DNA of 64,000 bases from Jannaschia sp. Os4 (lineage in GTDB: Bacteria > Pseudomonadota > Alphaproteobacteria > Rhodobacterales > Rhodobacteraceae), in assembly GCF_016820245.1 (NCBI RefSeq), contig NZ_JAFCAR010000004.1:862051-926050 (forward strand), read 5' to 3'. Below, one piece after another: positions 55,277-62,867 of this stretch (position 1 is the first letter of the stretch; every line of letters begins with the position of its first letter). The notes below the pieces were generated by a model that saw only the letters and a program-made list of their open reading frames with translations, ran no database searches and was not told the DNA's origin. A program made the position numbers and the translations under genes.

Positions 55277-55903
55277 CTAGGACCGAAGCGAGGGCAGGAG
55301 CGCGGCGACCAGACGGCGGGCGAGGATCCCGAGGTCGGTCGGGCGCGTGGCGCGCCCGCCCAGCGGCGACTGGTGGAGATGCGCCATCAGGATCGGACCG
55401 GCGAGCATCTGGGCCACGGCACGGGCGTCGGTCCCGTCAGCCACCTCTCCGGCGGCGGCGTGGGCGTCGATGCGGGCGGCGAGGCCGTCGAGGATCGGCT
55501 CCAGCGCGTCCTCCACCACGCGGGGGCCGAGCCCCGGGTGGTAGAGCCCCTCGCGGAGGCCGAGGGCGACGAGGTCGCCCACGTCGAAGCGTTCCAGCCC
55601 GAGGATCATGTGGTCGAGCGCGGCCACGAGCGAGACCTCGGGGTCGGGGTCGGAGGGGACGGCGAGGATGGCGAGCGGCTCGGCCCCCTCCGACCGCTTG
55701 GCGGCGAGGATGGCGGCGACCACGTCGTCGCGCTTGCCGAAGTGATGCGCGAGCGTCGCCGGCCCGGCCCCAGCCGCAGCCGCCATCTCGCGCCACGACA
55801 GCGGCTTGCCCCCCGCATCGCGCATCGCCTGCCAGATCGCGTCGAGCATGGCGGCACGGCGTTCGGGCGTTCCCGGATTGGCGGAGCCGCGAGGCCTAGC
55901 CAT
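55277..55903 (-). CDS. TetR family transcriptional regulator
   Basis: 208 aa. N-terminal helix-turn-helix around residues 34-65 (PLSWREMAAAAGAGPATLAHHFGK region), C-terminal ligand and dimer domain of helical character (LAALDHMILGLERF; MLAGPILMAHLHQSPLGG). It is divergent from the membrane-protein gene at 55976, and the shared 72-base gap carries inverted repeats, so it most likely represses that gene and itself. The inducer is unknown. Confidence 0.88.
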   Translation of the reverse strand: MARPRGSANPGTPERRAAMLDAIWQAMRDAGGKPLSWREMAAAAGAGPATLAHHFGKRDDVVAAILAAKRSEGAEPLAILAVPSDPDPEVSLVAALDHMILGLERFDVGDLVALGLREGLYHPGLGPRVVEDALEPILDGLAARIDAHAAAGEVADGTDARAVAQMLAGPILMAHLHQSPLGGRATRPTDLGILARRLVAALLPSLRS

Positions 55904-55910
55904 CTTTCTC

Positions 55911-55955
55911 TTGATCGTTTGATCTACGCATCTATTCTCTCGTCCGTTCGATCAA
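55911..55955. promoter_or_regulatory. Candidate TetR operator region
   Basis: TTGATCG (55911-55917) and its complement CGATCAA (55949-55955) flank the divergent promoter region, and a second GATC-N4-GATC element (55913-55924) overlaps the first. The A/T content here is unusually high for the window. This is the natural target of the adjacent TetR protein. Confidence 0.5.
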
Positions 55956-55975
55956 CATAACCCGAGGAGGCCGGG

Positions 55976-56686
55976 ATGTCCGCCTTGCCCGTCACCGACC
56001 TTGTCCGCATCGCGCTCGTCCTGCTCCTCGCCGCCGCGCAGGCCATGGCGGCCTACTGGCCCGACCTCCGGGGGGCCCGGCACACGATCACCTCCCGATC
56101 GGTCGCCGTCGATACCCCCGTGGTGCCGTTCGGGCCGTTCTTCGCGGTTTGGCCGGTGCTCTTCGCGGCCTGCATCGGGTTCGCGGGGTGGCACGCGGCG
56201 CAAGGCGCGGCCGGGCCGGCGCCGCTGGGCTGGCTGGCGGCCGCCCTCTTTGCGGGGAACTTGGCGTGGGAGACCTGGGTGCCCCGGCGGGGTCTGGACC
56301 GGGGGAGCGCGGGGATCATCGCGGTCGAACTGGCCCTCGCGCTGGCAGCGCTGGCCATGACGGTGCGATGGGCGCCGGAGGACTGGGCGTTCTGGCTGGG
56401 GGCGGTGCCGCTGCAGCTGTTCGCCGGATGGGTCGCGGTCGCAGCCTTCGCCAACCTGTCCTCGACGTTGAGGGCGGAGGGGGTCCACGCGCCGTGGGCG
56501 TTGCTCTTCGGGGCGGTCGGGGTGGCGGTCGGCGTCGCGGCGTCGACCGGGGCGGTGGCCTTCGCGGCCACCGCGGCGTGGGGCTTGGCCGGGATCGCGG
56601 CGAAGGCGGGATTGGCGCGGTCGTGGGCCTATGCGGGCGTGGCGGGGGGCGGGGCCGTCATGGCGCTGGCATCGGCCGTCGCATGA
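55976..56686 (+). CDS. TspO/tryptophan-rich-like membrane protein
   Basis: 236 aa with six or seven hydrophobic segments. VPFGPFFAVWPVLFAACIGF is like the entry of tryptophan-rich TspO/MBR relatives, and tryptophans cluster at helix ends. The match is loose, so it may simply be an uncharacterised membrane protein. The ATG at 55976 follows GAGGAGG. Probably controlled by the divergent TetR regulator. Confidence 0.5.
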   Translation: MSALPVTDLVRIALVLLLAAAQAMAAYWPDLRGARHTITSRSVAVDTPVVPFGPFFAVWPVLFAACIGFAGWHAAQGAAGPAPLGWLAAALFAGNLAWETWVPRRGLDRGSAGIIAVELALALAALAMTVRWAPEDWAFWLGAVPLQLFAGWVAVAAFANLSSTLRAEGVHAPWALLFGAVGVAVGVAASTGAVAFAATAAWGLAGIAAKAGLARSWAYAGVAGGGAVMALASAVA

Positions 56687-56754
56687 CCCGAGGAGGATCA
56701 TCCTGCAATGGATGGATATTCGGCAGGATCCGCGGCACCGGACGCTACGTAATA

Positions 56755-56832
56755 TGAACGTTGTTCGTGAACGGTGTTGCGTGAACATCGTTCTCGGGGC
56801 ATGTCGGCCTCACGGCAATGAACGCCGTTCAT
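56755..56832. promoter_or_regulatory. Array of GAAC-N3-GTTC inverted repeats upstream of the DUF2145 operon
   Basis: Three GAAC-N3-GTTC sites (GAAC starting at 56756, 56783 and 56820) plus a degenerate one (56769, GAACGGTGTTG). The last is the longest palindrome, ATGAACGCCGTTCAT. The first three are 13-14 bases apart, and a TAATAT element at 56750-56755 abuts the first. They look like cooperative operator sites for a dimeric regulator of the following two genes. Confidence 0.6.
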
Positions 56833-56848
56833 GGAATGGAGCCCGATC

Positions 56849-57187
56849 ATGGGACGTATCTTCGCCAACCTCGCCCTCGCCGCCGGCCTCGCGCTGGGCG
56901 GGACCGCCGCCACCACCGTCGCCGCGCAGGCGGGCGGCGTCTCGACGCACGCCGGGGCGTCGGTCCACCACAGCGGGCAGGCCGCCTCGCACGGCTCGGC
57001 CGCCCTCGCCTCCGGCGCCGCCGCGGTCGTCTCCGTGCCGCTGATCGCCGGGGGCTCGGTCCTCGCGGTGACGGGCGCGGGCCTGCAGTCGGTCGGCGAG
57101 AGCGCGATCGACGCGGGATCCGACGCGCTCAGCCACCGACCGCTGATCGCGCTGCCCGCGCCCGACGCCGCGCCGCGGCTGGACTGA
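56849..57187 (+). CDS. Secreted alanine/glycine-rich protein, partner of DUF2145 protein
   Basis: Not recognised; 112 aa. Signal peptide MGRIFANLALAAGLALGGTA, then histidine/serine-rich VSTHAGASVHHSGQAASHGS, a hydrophobic alanine/valine stretch (ALASGAAAVVSVPLIAGGS) and an acidic/proline tail. GGAG is seven bases before the ATG at 56849; the upstream ATG at 56831 lies within the last operator. It starts an operon with the DUF2145 gene ten bases downstream. Confidence 0.7.
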   Translation: MGRIFANLALAAGLALGGTAATTVAAQAGGVSTHAGASVHHSGQAASHGSAALASGAAAVVSVPLIAGGSVLAVTGAGLQSVGESAIDAGSDALSHRPLIALPAPDAAPRLD

Positions 57188-57197
57188 GGAGGGGATC

Positions 57198-57986
57198 ATG
57201 GGACGCTTCCTCGCCTTCCTCCTCGCCGCGCTCCTCGCGCTCGCGCCCTTCGCCCCCGCCGCGCAGGCGGGCAGCAGCCAAGCGGGCGCGCCCATCCTGC
57301 CGGCGGGCCAAGTCGCCGCCTTCGCCGACAAGGTGCAGGCCGACCTCGCCGCGCGGGGCGCGCGCGTGGCCATCGTCTCGCGGATGGGGCGCGACCCCGG
57401 CTCCCTGCCGCCAGGGGTGCGCTACACCCACGTGGCCTACTGGGTGTTCTCGGAGATCCGGAAGGCCGACGGGACCACGGGGACGGGCTACCGGGTCTAC
57501 AACCTCTACCAGACCGAGGGGGACCGGGCGCGCTCGACCCTCGTGCAGGACAGCCCGGCGGAGTTCTTCGCCGGCGCGCACAGGCTGGACGCGGGCGTCG
57601 TCATCCCGGACGCGCGGGTGCAGGCGAAGCTGCTGCGCACCATCGCCTCGCCGACCTACCGCCGCCTCCACAACCCGCGCTACGCGGTGCTGGCGAACCC
57701 GGCCGACCCGCGCTTCCAGAACTGCACGGAGCACACGCTGGACGTGCTGATGGCCGCCCTCTACGGCACGGGCGACCGGGCGCAGATCAAGTCGAACATC
57801 GCCGCGCATTTCGCGCCGCAGCCGATCCAGCTGGGCGCGGCGAAGCGGGGCCTCGCGGGGATCGCGTCGCGCGCGCTGACGACGGAGGACCACGGGCGGC
57901 GCGTGGCGACGGCCACGTTCGGGTCGATCGAGCGGTTCATGCGCGGGAACGGGCTGCTCGCCGCGTCCTACCGCATCACGCCCTAA
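57198..57986 (+). CDS. Secreted DUF2145 family protein
   Basis: 262 aa. Signal peptide MGRFLAFLLAALLALAPFAPAAQA; the mature domain has RVAIVSRMGRDPGSLPPGVRYTHVAYWVF, YRVYNLYQTEGDRARSTLVQD and the motif RFQNCTEHTLDVLMAALYG, in which Cys176 is preceded by Asn and followed by Thr-Glu. A His in YTHVAYWV precedes it. The Cys/His pair recalls NlpC/P60-like or related cysteine acyl enzymes, but that is an inference. AGGAGG precedes the ATG. Function of the family is unknown. Confidence 0.8.
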   Translation: MGRFLAFLLAALLALAPFAPAAQAGSSQAGAPILPAGQVAAFADKVQADLAARGARVAIVSRMGRDPGSLPPGVRYTHVAYWVFSEIRKADGTTGTGYRVYNLYQTEGDRARSTLVQDSPAEFFAGAHRLDAGVVIPDARVQAKLLRTIASPTYRRLHNPRYAVLANPADPRFQNCTEHTLDVLMAALYGTGDRAQIKSNIAAHFAPQPIQLGAAKRGLAGIASRALTTEDHGRRVATATFGSIERFMRGNGLLAASYRITP

Positions 57987-58009
57987 GCCCGTGCGCGGCC
58001 TCGTGGCGG

Positions 58010-58035
58010 AGGGGCGCGCCCGCGGGCACGCCCCT
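58010..58035. terminator. Hairpin between DUF2145 and histidine kinase genes
   Basis: AGGGGCGCGCCC (58010-58021) pairs with GGGCACGCCCCT (58024-58035) with one G-T wobble, closing the convergent gap. Confidence 0.6.
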
Positions 58036-58042
58036 TGCCGTT

Positions 58043-59428
58043 TCAGCCGACCTCGCCCTTGGGGAGATCGACCCGGAAGGTGGTCCCGCCCTCGTCCGAC
58101 CCCGCGAGGTCGAGCGTGCCACCGTGCCCGCGCACCAGCTCGGCCGCGATGGCGAGCCCGAGCCCCGTCCCGCCCTTGCGCACCGATCCCTTGAACGCCT
58201 CGAACAGCCCTTCGCGCGCCTGCGGCGGCAGGCCGGGCCCGTCGTCGGACACCTCGAGGCGCCATGCGTCGGGACGGTCCGCGCCGCGCAGGACGACGCG
58301 ACCGCCCTGCCCCGTGGCCTGGATCGCTTGGCGGGCGTTGCGGACGAGGTTGCCGAGGACGCGCAGCATCTGGTCGGGATCGGCGCGGATGACGGTCGCG
58401 GGATCGGCATCCACCTCGATGGCGACGGCCCCGTCGGGCACCGCGAGGCGCTCGGCCTCGGCCACCTCCTCCAGCAGGTCGCGCAGCGGGACCTGCTGGA
58501 GGCGGGGGGGCGCCTCCTCGGCGCGTCCGAAGGCGAGCGTGCCCTCGGTCAGCGAGACGGCGCGGGCGAGCGACTTGACGATCTTGGGCCCGACGCGGCG
58601 GACGGTCGGGTCGTCGATGCTCTCGAGACGATCCCCTAGCAAAGTTGCGGTGGTGAGGATGTTGCGCAGGTCGTGGGCGATCTTGGCGACCGCGCCGCCG
58701 AGCTGGGCGAGGCGCTCCTTCTGGCGGAGGTTCTGCTGCAACTGGGTCTCGAGGTCGCGCAGCGTCGTCTCCGCCTCGCGGAGCTCGGTGATGCGCGAGC
58801 GCGGCTCGATCACGCGGCGGGCGTCCTCCGGCGCGGCGGCGAAGGCGTTCATGTGGCGCACGAGGCCGCGGATGGGCATCACCATGAGCCGCCGAACCGC
58901 GAGGAACAGGAAGGCCGCCGTGATCGCCGAGATGACGGCGGAGAGCGCGAGGATGTTGATCCCGTACTCGATCATCGCGGCGCGGAGCGGCTTGGTGTCG
59001 ATGGCCGCCTCGATCTGGAGCCCGCCGCCCATGGCGGGCTCCGCGATGACGCGCACGATCTCGGGCGTGGGGCTAGCGTAGCGGCGCAGCGCGTCCGCGA
59101 TGAGGGTCGTGGCTGGCGGGTCGCGCAGGTCGACGGTGCGCGCCACGGGGCCGGGAAGGTCGGAGGACAGGATCAGCTGGCGCAGCTCGTCGCGGCGCAG
59201 GACGACGTTGAGCACGCCCGCGTTGGCCAGAAGCTCCTCCTCCAGCCCCATGTCGATCATCTCGGGCGCCGAGAGCAGCGTGAGCGAGGCGATCTGCGCG
59301 CGCTCCATCCGCTCGGACAGCCAGTCGGCGCGGAAGCGAGCGATGGACGGTACGAAGATCAGCATCTCCGCCAGGAGGACGAAGACGACCGTGAGGATCA
59401 GGAAGCGTCCGGAGAGGCTGGTCAGCAT
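58043..59428 (-). CDS. Orphan sensor histidine kinase
   Basis: 461 aa. Membrane segments near residues 8-30 and 158-178 flank a periplasmic sensor domain; a HAMP linker follows (RRLMVMPIRGLVRHMNAFA). The phospho-acceptor is His252 in AKIAHDLRNILTT, and the ATPase has N box NLVRNARQAI, G1 box DDGPGLPP and G2 box GGTGLGL. A coiled coil (RITELREAETTLRDLETQLQ) joins HAMP to the dimerisation domain. No response regulator gene is adjacent, so its partner is elsewhere. Confidence 0.9.
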   Translation of the reverse strand: MLTSLSGRFLILTVVFVLLAEMLIFVPSIARFRADWLSERMERAQIASLTLLSAPEMIDMGLEEELLANAGVLNVVLRRDELRQLILSSDLPGPVARTVDLRDPPATTLIADALRRYASPTPEIVRVIAEPAMGGGLQIEAAIDTKPLRAAMIEYGINILALSAVISAITAAFLFLAVRRLMVMPIRGLVRHMNAFAAAPEDARRVIEPRSRITELREAETTLRDLETQLQQNLRQKERLAQLGGAVAKIAHDLRNILTTATLLGDRLESIDDPTVRRVGPKIVKSLARAVSLTEGTLAFGRAEEAPPRLQQVPLRDLLEEVAEAERLAVPDGAVAIEVDADPATVIRADPDQMLRVLGNLVRNARQAIQATGQGGRVVLRGADRPDAWRLEVSDDGPGLPPQAREGLFEAFKGSVRKGGTGLGLAIAAELVRGHGGTLDLAGSDEGGTTFRVDLPKGEVG

Positions 59429-59480
59429 GGGCGGTCCGTGGCGTCCGAAGCGGTTTGGCCCCCGAGGGGGAGGGGGTCAA

Positions 59481-59502
59481 GCGGGACCGCGCGCGGTCCC
59501 GC
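59481..59502 (-). terminator. Hairpin after FAD disulfide reductase gene
   Basis: GCGGGACCGC (59481-59490) and GCGGTCCCGC (59493-59502) form a near-continuous palindrome 11 bases beyond the reductase stop on the minus strand. Confidence 0.6.
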
Positions 59503-59513
59503 CGCGGCCCGGC

Positions 59514-60992
59514 TCAGGGCAGCCAGCGCTGCACCGCGCGCACGACGCGCTTCACCGCGTCGCTCTCGAAGAGCCGCGGCACGTAGTACTGCCCCGCCGC
59601 GCGCTTGGAGATCTCGCCCAAGGTCGGATAGGGCGCCACCATCGCCGCGACCGCCCCGATCTTGAGCTTGTTGGCGAGCACCAGCGCCCACAGGCCGATC
59701 AGCTCGCCCGCCTGCGCGCCGACGATGGAGGCGCCGACGGGGCGGCCCTTGACCACCATCACCTTGATGAGGCCCGTGGTCTTGCCCTCCGCGATGGCGC
59801 GGTCGTTCTCGTGGTAGGGGAAGCGCAGCACCTCTACGGCATCTCCGTGCGCCTCCTTGGCCTGCGCCTCGGTCAGGCCGACCTGCGCGATCTCGGGGTC
59901 GGTGTAGGTGGCCCACGGGATGTGGTCGGTGCGCGCGCGGGCGGGCAGGCCGAACAGGATGGGGCGGATGATCGTCGCGCCGTGGTAGCCCGCCACGTGG
60001 GTGAACTGGAACCCGCCGGCGGCGTCGCCGATGGCGTAGACGCGGCGGTTCGTCGTCCGCAGGTCGGCGCCGACGGTGACGGCGCGGTCGTACTCGATGC
60101 CCGCCGCCTCGAGGTTCAGCTTGTCGACGTTCGCCTTGCGACCCACCGCCATCAGGAGGTGCGAGCCGGTGACGTCGCCCTTCGACGTGTGGACGGTGAT
60201 GGCGCCCGCCGTGCCCGAGACGCGCTCGACCTTGGTGTCCTCGCGGATGTCGACGCCTTCCTCGCGCAGCCGCTCCAAGGCGATCGCCGCGAGTTCCGGG
60301 TCGTCCTTGCCCAGCGCCTTGGACCCTTCCAGCACCGTGACCTCGATGCCGAGGCGGCGGTGCGCCTGCGCCATCTCCATCCCGATCGGCCCGCCGCCCA
60401 CCACGATCAGGTGCTCGGGCGTCTCCATCAGGTCGAAGATCGTCTCGTTGGTGTGGAAGGGGACGTCGCGCAGCCCCTCGATCGGCGGCACGAAGGGCGA
60501 CGACCCGGTGGCGATGACGGTGCGGCGGGCGCGGATGCGGTAGGGGCCGGCCTCGACGGTACGCGCGTCGACGAAGCGGCCGAACTCCCGGATGACGCGG
60601 ACGCCGAGACCCTCGAACCGCTCCTGGCTGTCGACGGGGGCGATGGTGCCAATGGCCGAATGCACGTGGCGCTTGGCGGCGGCGTAGTCGACCTCGGGCT
60701 GCACGGGCGCGACGCCGAACGGGGCGCCGGTGGTCATCGCGTGGGCGTGCTTGCCCGCCGCGATCAGGGCCTTGGAGGGGACGCAGCCGAAGTTGAGGCA
60801 GTCGCCGCCCATCTTGTGGCCTTCGAGGAGCGTGACGTCCGCCCCCATCTGGCTGGCGCCGTAGGCGACGGAGAGGCCGCCGGAGCCTGCCCCGATGATC
60901 AGCACGTCTGTCTTGATGTCCTGCATGGCGGGCGCTTTCGGTTCGAGGGTCTCGTCCGGGGTGATGGCGGGGGGGAAGGTGGTGCCGTCCAT
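59514..60992 (-). CDS. FAD-dependent pyridine nucleotide-disulfide oxidoreductase (mercuric reductase/Lpd-like)
   Basis: 492 aa. The FAD site is GAGSGGLSVAYGASQMGADV (34 on), the redox cysteines are Cys65 and Cys70 in GGDCLNFGCVPSK, the NAD(P)H site is VVGGGPIGMEMAQ, and the second FAD segment is VYAIGDAAGGFQFTHVAG. There is no N-terminal HMA domain and no C-terminal cysteine pair, so mercury reduction is not supported. The gene is three bases after the TVP38 gene, a recurring pair in proteobacteria. Confidence 0.88.
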   Translation of the reverse strand: MDGTTFPPAITPDETLEPKAPAMQDIKTDVLIIGAGSGGLSVAYGASQMGADVTLLEGHKMGGDCLNFGCVPSKALIAAGKHAHAMTTGAPFGVAPVQPEVDYAAAKRHVHSAIGTIAPVDSQERFEGLGVRVIREFGRFVDARTVEAGPYRIRARRTVIATGSSPFVPPIEGLRDVPFHTNETIFDLMETPEHLIVVGGGPIGMEMAQAHRRLGIEVTVLEGSKALGKDDPELAAIALERLREEGVDIREDTKVERVSGTAGAITVHTSKGDVTGSHLLMAVGRKANVDKLNLEAAGIEYDRAVTVGADLRTTNRRVYAIGDAAGGFQFTHVAGYHGATIIRPILFGLPARARTDHIPWATYTDPEIAQVGLTEAQAKEAHGDAVEVLRFPYHENDRAIAEGKTTGLIKVMVVKGRPVGASIVGAQAGELIGLWALVLANKLKIGAVAAMVAPYPTLGEISKRAAGQYYVPRLFESDAVKRVVRAVQRWLP

Positions 60993-60995
60993 GGG

Positions 60996-61721
60996 TCAGG
61001 CCCTCCGCAGCTTCTTGACGACGACGGGGAGCACCGCGAGCAGGGCCAGCCCGACGATCGGACCGAGGATGTGCGGCTCGAAGATGATCCCGAGGTCCGG
61101 CGTCTCGCCGCGGGCGAACACCTCGCCCAAGCCCGCGCCGACCCACGTGTAGACCGCCGAGCCGGGCAGGATGCCGAGGAAGGTCGTGACCACGTACTTG
61201 GCCAAGGACACGCCCACGAGCGCGGGGATGATGTTGGCCACGAAGAACGGCACGGCGGGCACGAGGCGCATGACGAAGAGGTAGGAGGTCTCGTCCTCGC
61301 GGATGCCGTCCTTGAGCGTCTTCACGGCACCCTCGGAGGCGTCCATCTTGGCCGCCAGCCTGTCGCCGAAGCCGGTCTTGGCGGCGAGGAACAGCAGCGT
61401 GGCGCCGATGGTGGCGGCGACCACGATGAAGATCACGCCGGGGAAGAGGCCGAAGAGGAAGCCCCCCGCCAAGGTCAGGATCGCGGCGCCCGGCAGCGAG
61501 AAGGCCACGGCGGCGACGTAGACGGCCATGAAGATGGCGACCGTGAGGACGTAGTTGGAATCGCGGTAGGCGATCAGCGCCTCGCGGTTCTCGGCCAAGG
61601 CCGAGAAGGTGAGGTAGTCGCGCAGGAACACGAAGCCCAGCACGGCGGCGGCGGCGATCCCCGCGATGGGGAGCCAGCGCAGCCATGCGGGCTTCTGGGT
61701 CGGGGTGGTGGCGTCGGCCAT
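60996..61721 (-). CDS. TVP38/TMEM64 family membrane protein
   Basis: 241 aa with five or six membrane segments. The SNARE-associated (DedA-like) core has FSLPGAAILTLAGGFLFG, RLVPAVPFFVANIIPALVG and FLGILPGSAVYTWVGAGLGE. GAGGAGG is six bases before the ATG at 61721, so the longer open frame upstream is not used. Members are proposed lipid scramblases or ion transporters. First gene of the operon with the flavin reductase. Confidence 0.88.
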   Translation of the reverse strand: MADATTPTQKPAWLRWLPIAGIAAAAVLGFVFLRDYLTFSALAENREALIAYRDSNYVLTVAIFMAVYVAAVAFSLPGAAILTLAGGFLFGLFPGVIFIVVAATIGATLLFLAAKTGFGDRLAAKMDASEGAVKTLKDGIREDETSYLFVMRLVPAVPFFVANIIPALVGVSLAKYVVTTFLGILPGSAVYTWVGAGLGEVFARGETPDLGIIFEPHILGPIVGLALLAVLPVVVKKLRRA

Positions 61722-61793
61722 GTCGGCCTCCTCGGGTTCGGGGGCGGCGGGGATGCCGCGTTGGTCGTGGGAATGACGCATCGGCCCCTTCCT

Positions 61794-61830
61794 GCGATAC
61801 CCGGCCTCACGTGGGGGTGAGGCCACGTGA
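61794..61830 (-). promoter_or_regulatory. Inverted repeat and promoter of the TVP38-reductase operon
   Basis: TCACGTGG (61807-61814) and CCACGTGA (61823-61830) are perfect 8-bp arms separated by eight bases; an alternative hairpin uses CCTCAC (61805-61810) with GTGAGG (61817-61822). On the minus strand TATCGC (61799-61794) follows immediately as a possible -10, so the repeat overlaps the core promoter. Confidence 0.5.
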
Positions 61831-61920
61831 CGGGGGACGCGGGGGAACGGGTGTTTGTTTCATCCCGCGTGCCGCCGCGTCCGGGTCCGCTGTAACACGC
61901 GCCGCGCGTCCCCCCCCCGG

Positions 61921-61949
61921 TTGACACCGGGGGGGGCGCTGCGTATCCG
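61921..61949 (+). promoter_or_regulatory. Promoter of rpmH
   Basis: TTGACA (61921-61926), a 17-base spacer and TATCCG (61944-61949), 64 bases before rpmH. The -35 is a perfect consensus, as expected for a ribosomal protein gene. Confidence 0.7.
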
Positions 61950-62013
61950 CCCGATCTCGACAACAGACCGCACGCGGGGCGCGAGACCCGCCGCCCGCAT
62001 CCGGAGACGACCG

Positions 62014-62148
62014 ATGAAGCGCACCTTCCAGCCCTCGAACCGCGTCCGCAAGAACCGCCACGGCTTCCGTGCGCGCATGGCCACGAAGGCCGGGCGGAAG
62101 ATCCTGAACGCCCGCCGCGCGCGCGGCCGCAAGTCGCTCTCGGCCTGA
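62014..62148 (+). CDS. rpmH: Ribosomal protein L34
   Basis: 44 aa, full length: begins [20 protein letters not shown] and ends RGRKSLSA. Component of the large ribosomal subunit. GGAGA is seven bases before the ATG. Too short for many gene callers. It is followed by rnpA with overlapping ends and then yidD. Confidence 0.97.
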   Translation: MKRTFQPSNRVRKNRHGFRARMATKAGRKILNARRARGRKSLSA

Positions 62149-62531
62149 TCCCTTCGACCGACGACCGCGAGGCGCCGGGGGGCGAGGCCCCCGCGGCGTC
62201 TCTCCGCGTTCTTAGGCGGCGGTCGCAGTTCCTGCGGCTGAACGGCGGGCGCCGGGCGGCGGCGGGGTCGTTCCTGCTGCAGGGCCGCGACCGGGCCGAC
62301 GGCGACCCGGCGATCGGCGTGGGATTCACCTGCTCCAAGAAGGTCGGCAATGCGGTGGCGCGCAACCGCGCCAAGCGGCGGCTGCGCGAGGCCGCGCGGC
62401 TCGTGCTGCCGGGGATGGGGCGGCCCGGCTGGGACTACGCCATGATCGGGTGGAAGGACGCCACGGCGGGACGGCCCTTCCCGGACCTGTTGGACGACCT
62501 GCGGCGCGCGCTCGCCAAGGTGCACCGTTGA
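62145..62531 (+). CDS. rnpA: Ribonuclease P protein component
   Basis: Protein subunit of RNase P, which matures tRNA 5' ends. About 128 aa if it begins at the CTG at 62145, which overlaps the rpmH stop as CTGA. The family signature is [20 protein letters not shown] with the N-terminal [15 protein letters not shown] before it. No in-frame ATG, GTG or TTG exists between rpmH and the conserved N-terminal region; the first GTG (62319) would remove about a third of the protein. The start is thus CTG or another rare codon, probably coupled to rpmH. Confidence 0.85.
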   Translation: MIPSTDDREAPGGEAPAASLRVLRRRSQFLRLNGGRRAAAGSFLLQGRDRADGDPAIGVGFTCSKKVGNAVARNRAKRRLREAARLVLPGMGRPGWDYAMIGWKDATAGRPFPDLLDDLRRALAKVHR

Positions 62532-62562
62532 TGGGGCGCAAGGCGATGCCCACCCTACGGAC

Positions 62563-62781
62563 GTGACCTTCGCGGCCCGCCTCCTCGCCCTGCCCGTCCG
62601 GGCCTACCGGCTGATCGGCTCGCCTTGGGTGGGGCACAACTGTCGCTACCAGCCGACCTGCTCGGCCTACGCCTTGGAGGCGCTGGAGAAGCATGGGGCG
62701 CTGAAGGGCGGCTGGAAGGCGGCACGACGCATCGGGCGATGTCACCCATGGGGCGGGTCCGGCTACGATCCAGTGGACTAA
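62563..62781 (+). CDS. yidD: Membrane protein insertion efficiency factor YidD
   Basis: 72 aa. The family motif [18 protein letters not shown] and the end [13 protein letters not shown] are complete. GTG start. It normally precedes yidC; here trpA on the opposite strand follows instead. YidD aids insertion of inner-membrane proteins by YidC. Confidence 0.93.
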   Translation: MTFAARLLALPVRAYRLIGSPWVGHNCRYQPTCSAYALEALEKHGALKGGWKAARRIGRCHPWGGSGYDPVD

Positions 62782-62790
62782 GCCCCCCCT

Positions 62791-62836
62791 CATCTTGGCC
62801 GAAATACCTCGGGGGTCCGGGGGCGGCGCCCCCGGC
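62791..62836 (-). repeat. Dispersed hairpin repeat, copy 2
   Basis: Plus-strand form TTGGCCGAAATACCTCGGGG followed by an 8-bp G/C hairpin (62817-62824 with 62828-62835, three-base loop). On the minus strand it follows the trpA stop by about 32 bases, so it likely terminates trpA. Same unit as at 38001 and 63957. Confidence 0.75.
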
Positions 62837-62867
62837 GGGTCAGGCCGTCAGGCCCGATCCCGGACGG

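Noticed and set aside
56755..56832. SOS (LexA) box reading of the GAAC/GTTC sites
   Set aside because: Alphaproteobacterial LexA uses direct repeats GTTC-N7-GTTC and Bacillus uses GAAC-N4-GTTC; the spacing here is three bases inverted.
59514..60992. Mercuric reductase (merA)
   Set aside because: There is no HMA domain, no C-terminal vicinal cysteine pair and no merR or merT nearby; only the shared disulfide reductase fold is supported.
62319..62531. Short 70-residue form of RnpA starting at the GTG 62319
   Set aside because: It would cut off the conserved N-terminal strand and helix required for RNase P function.
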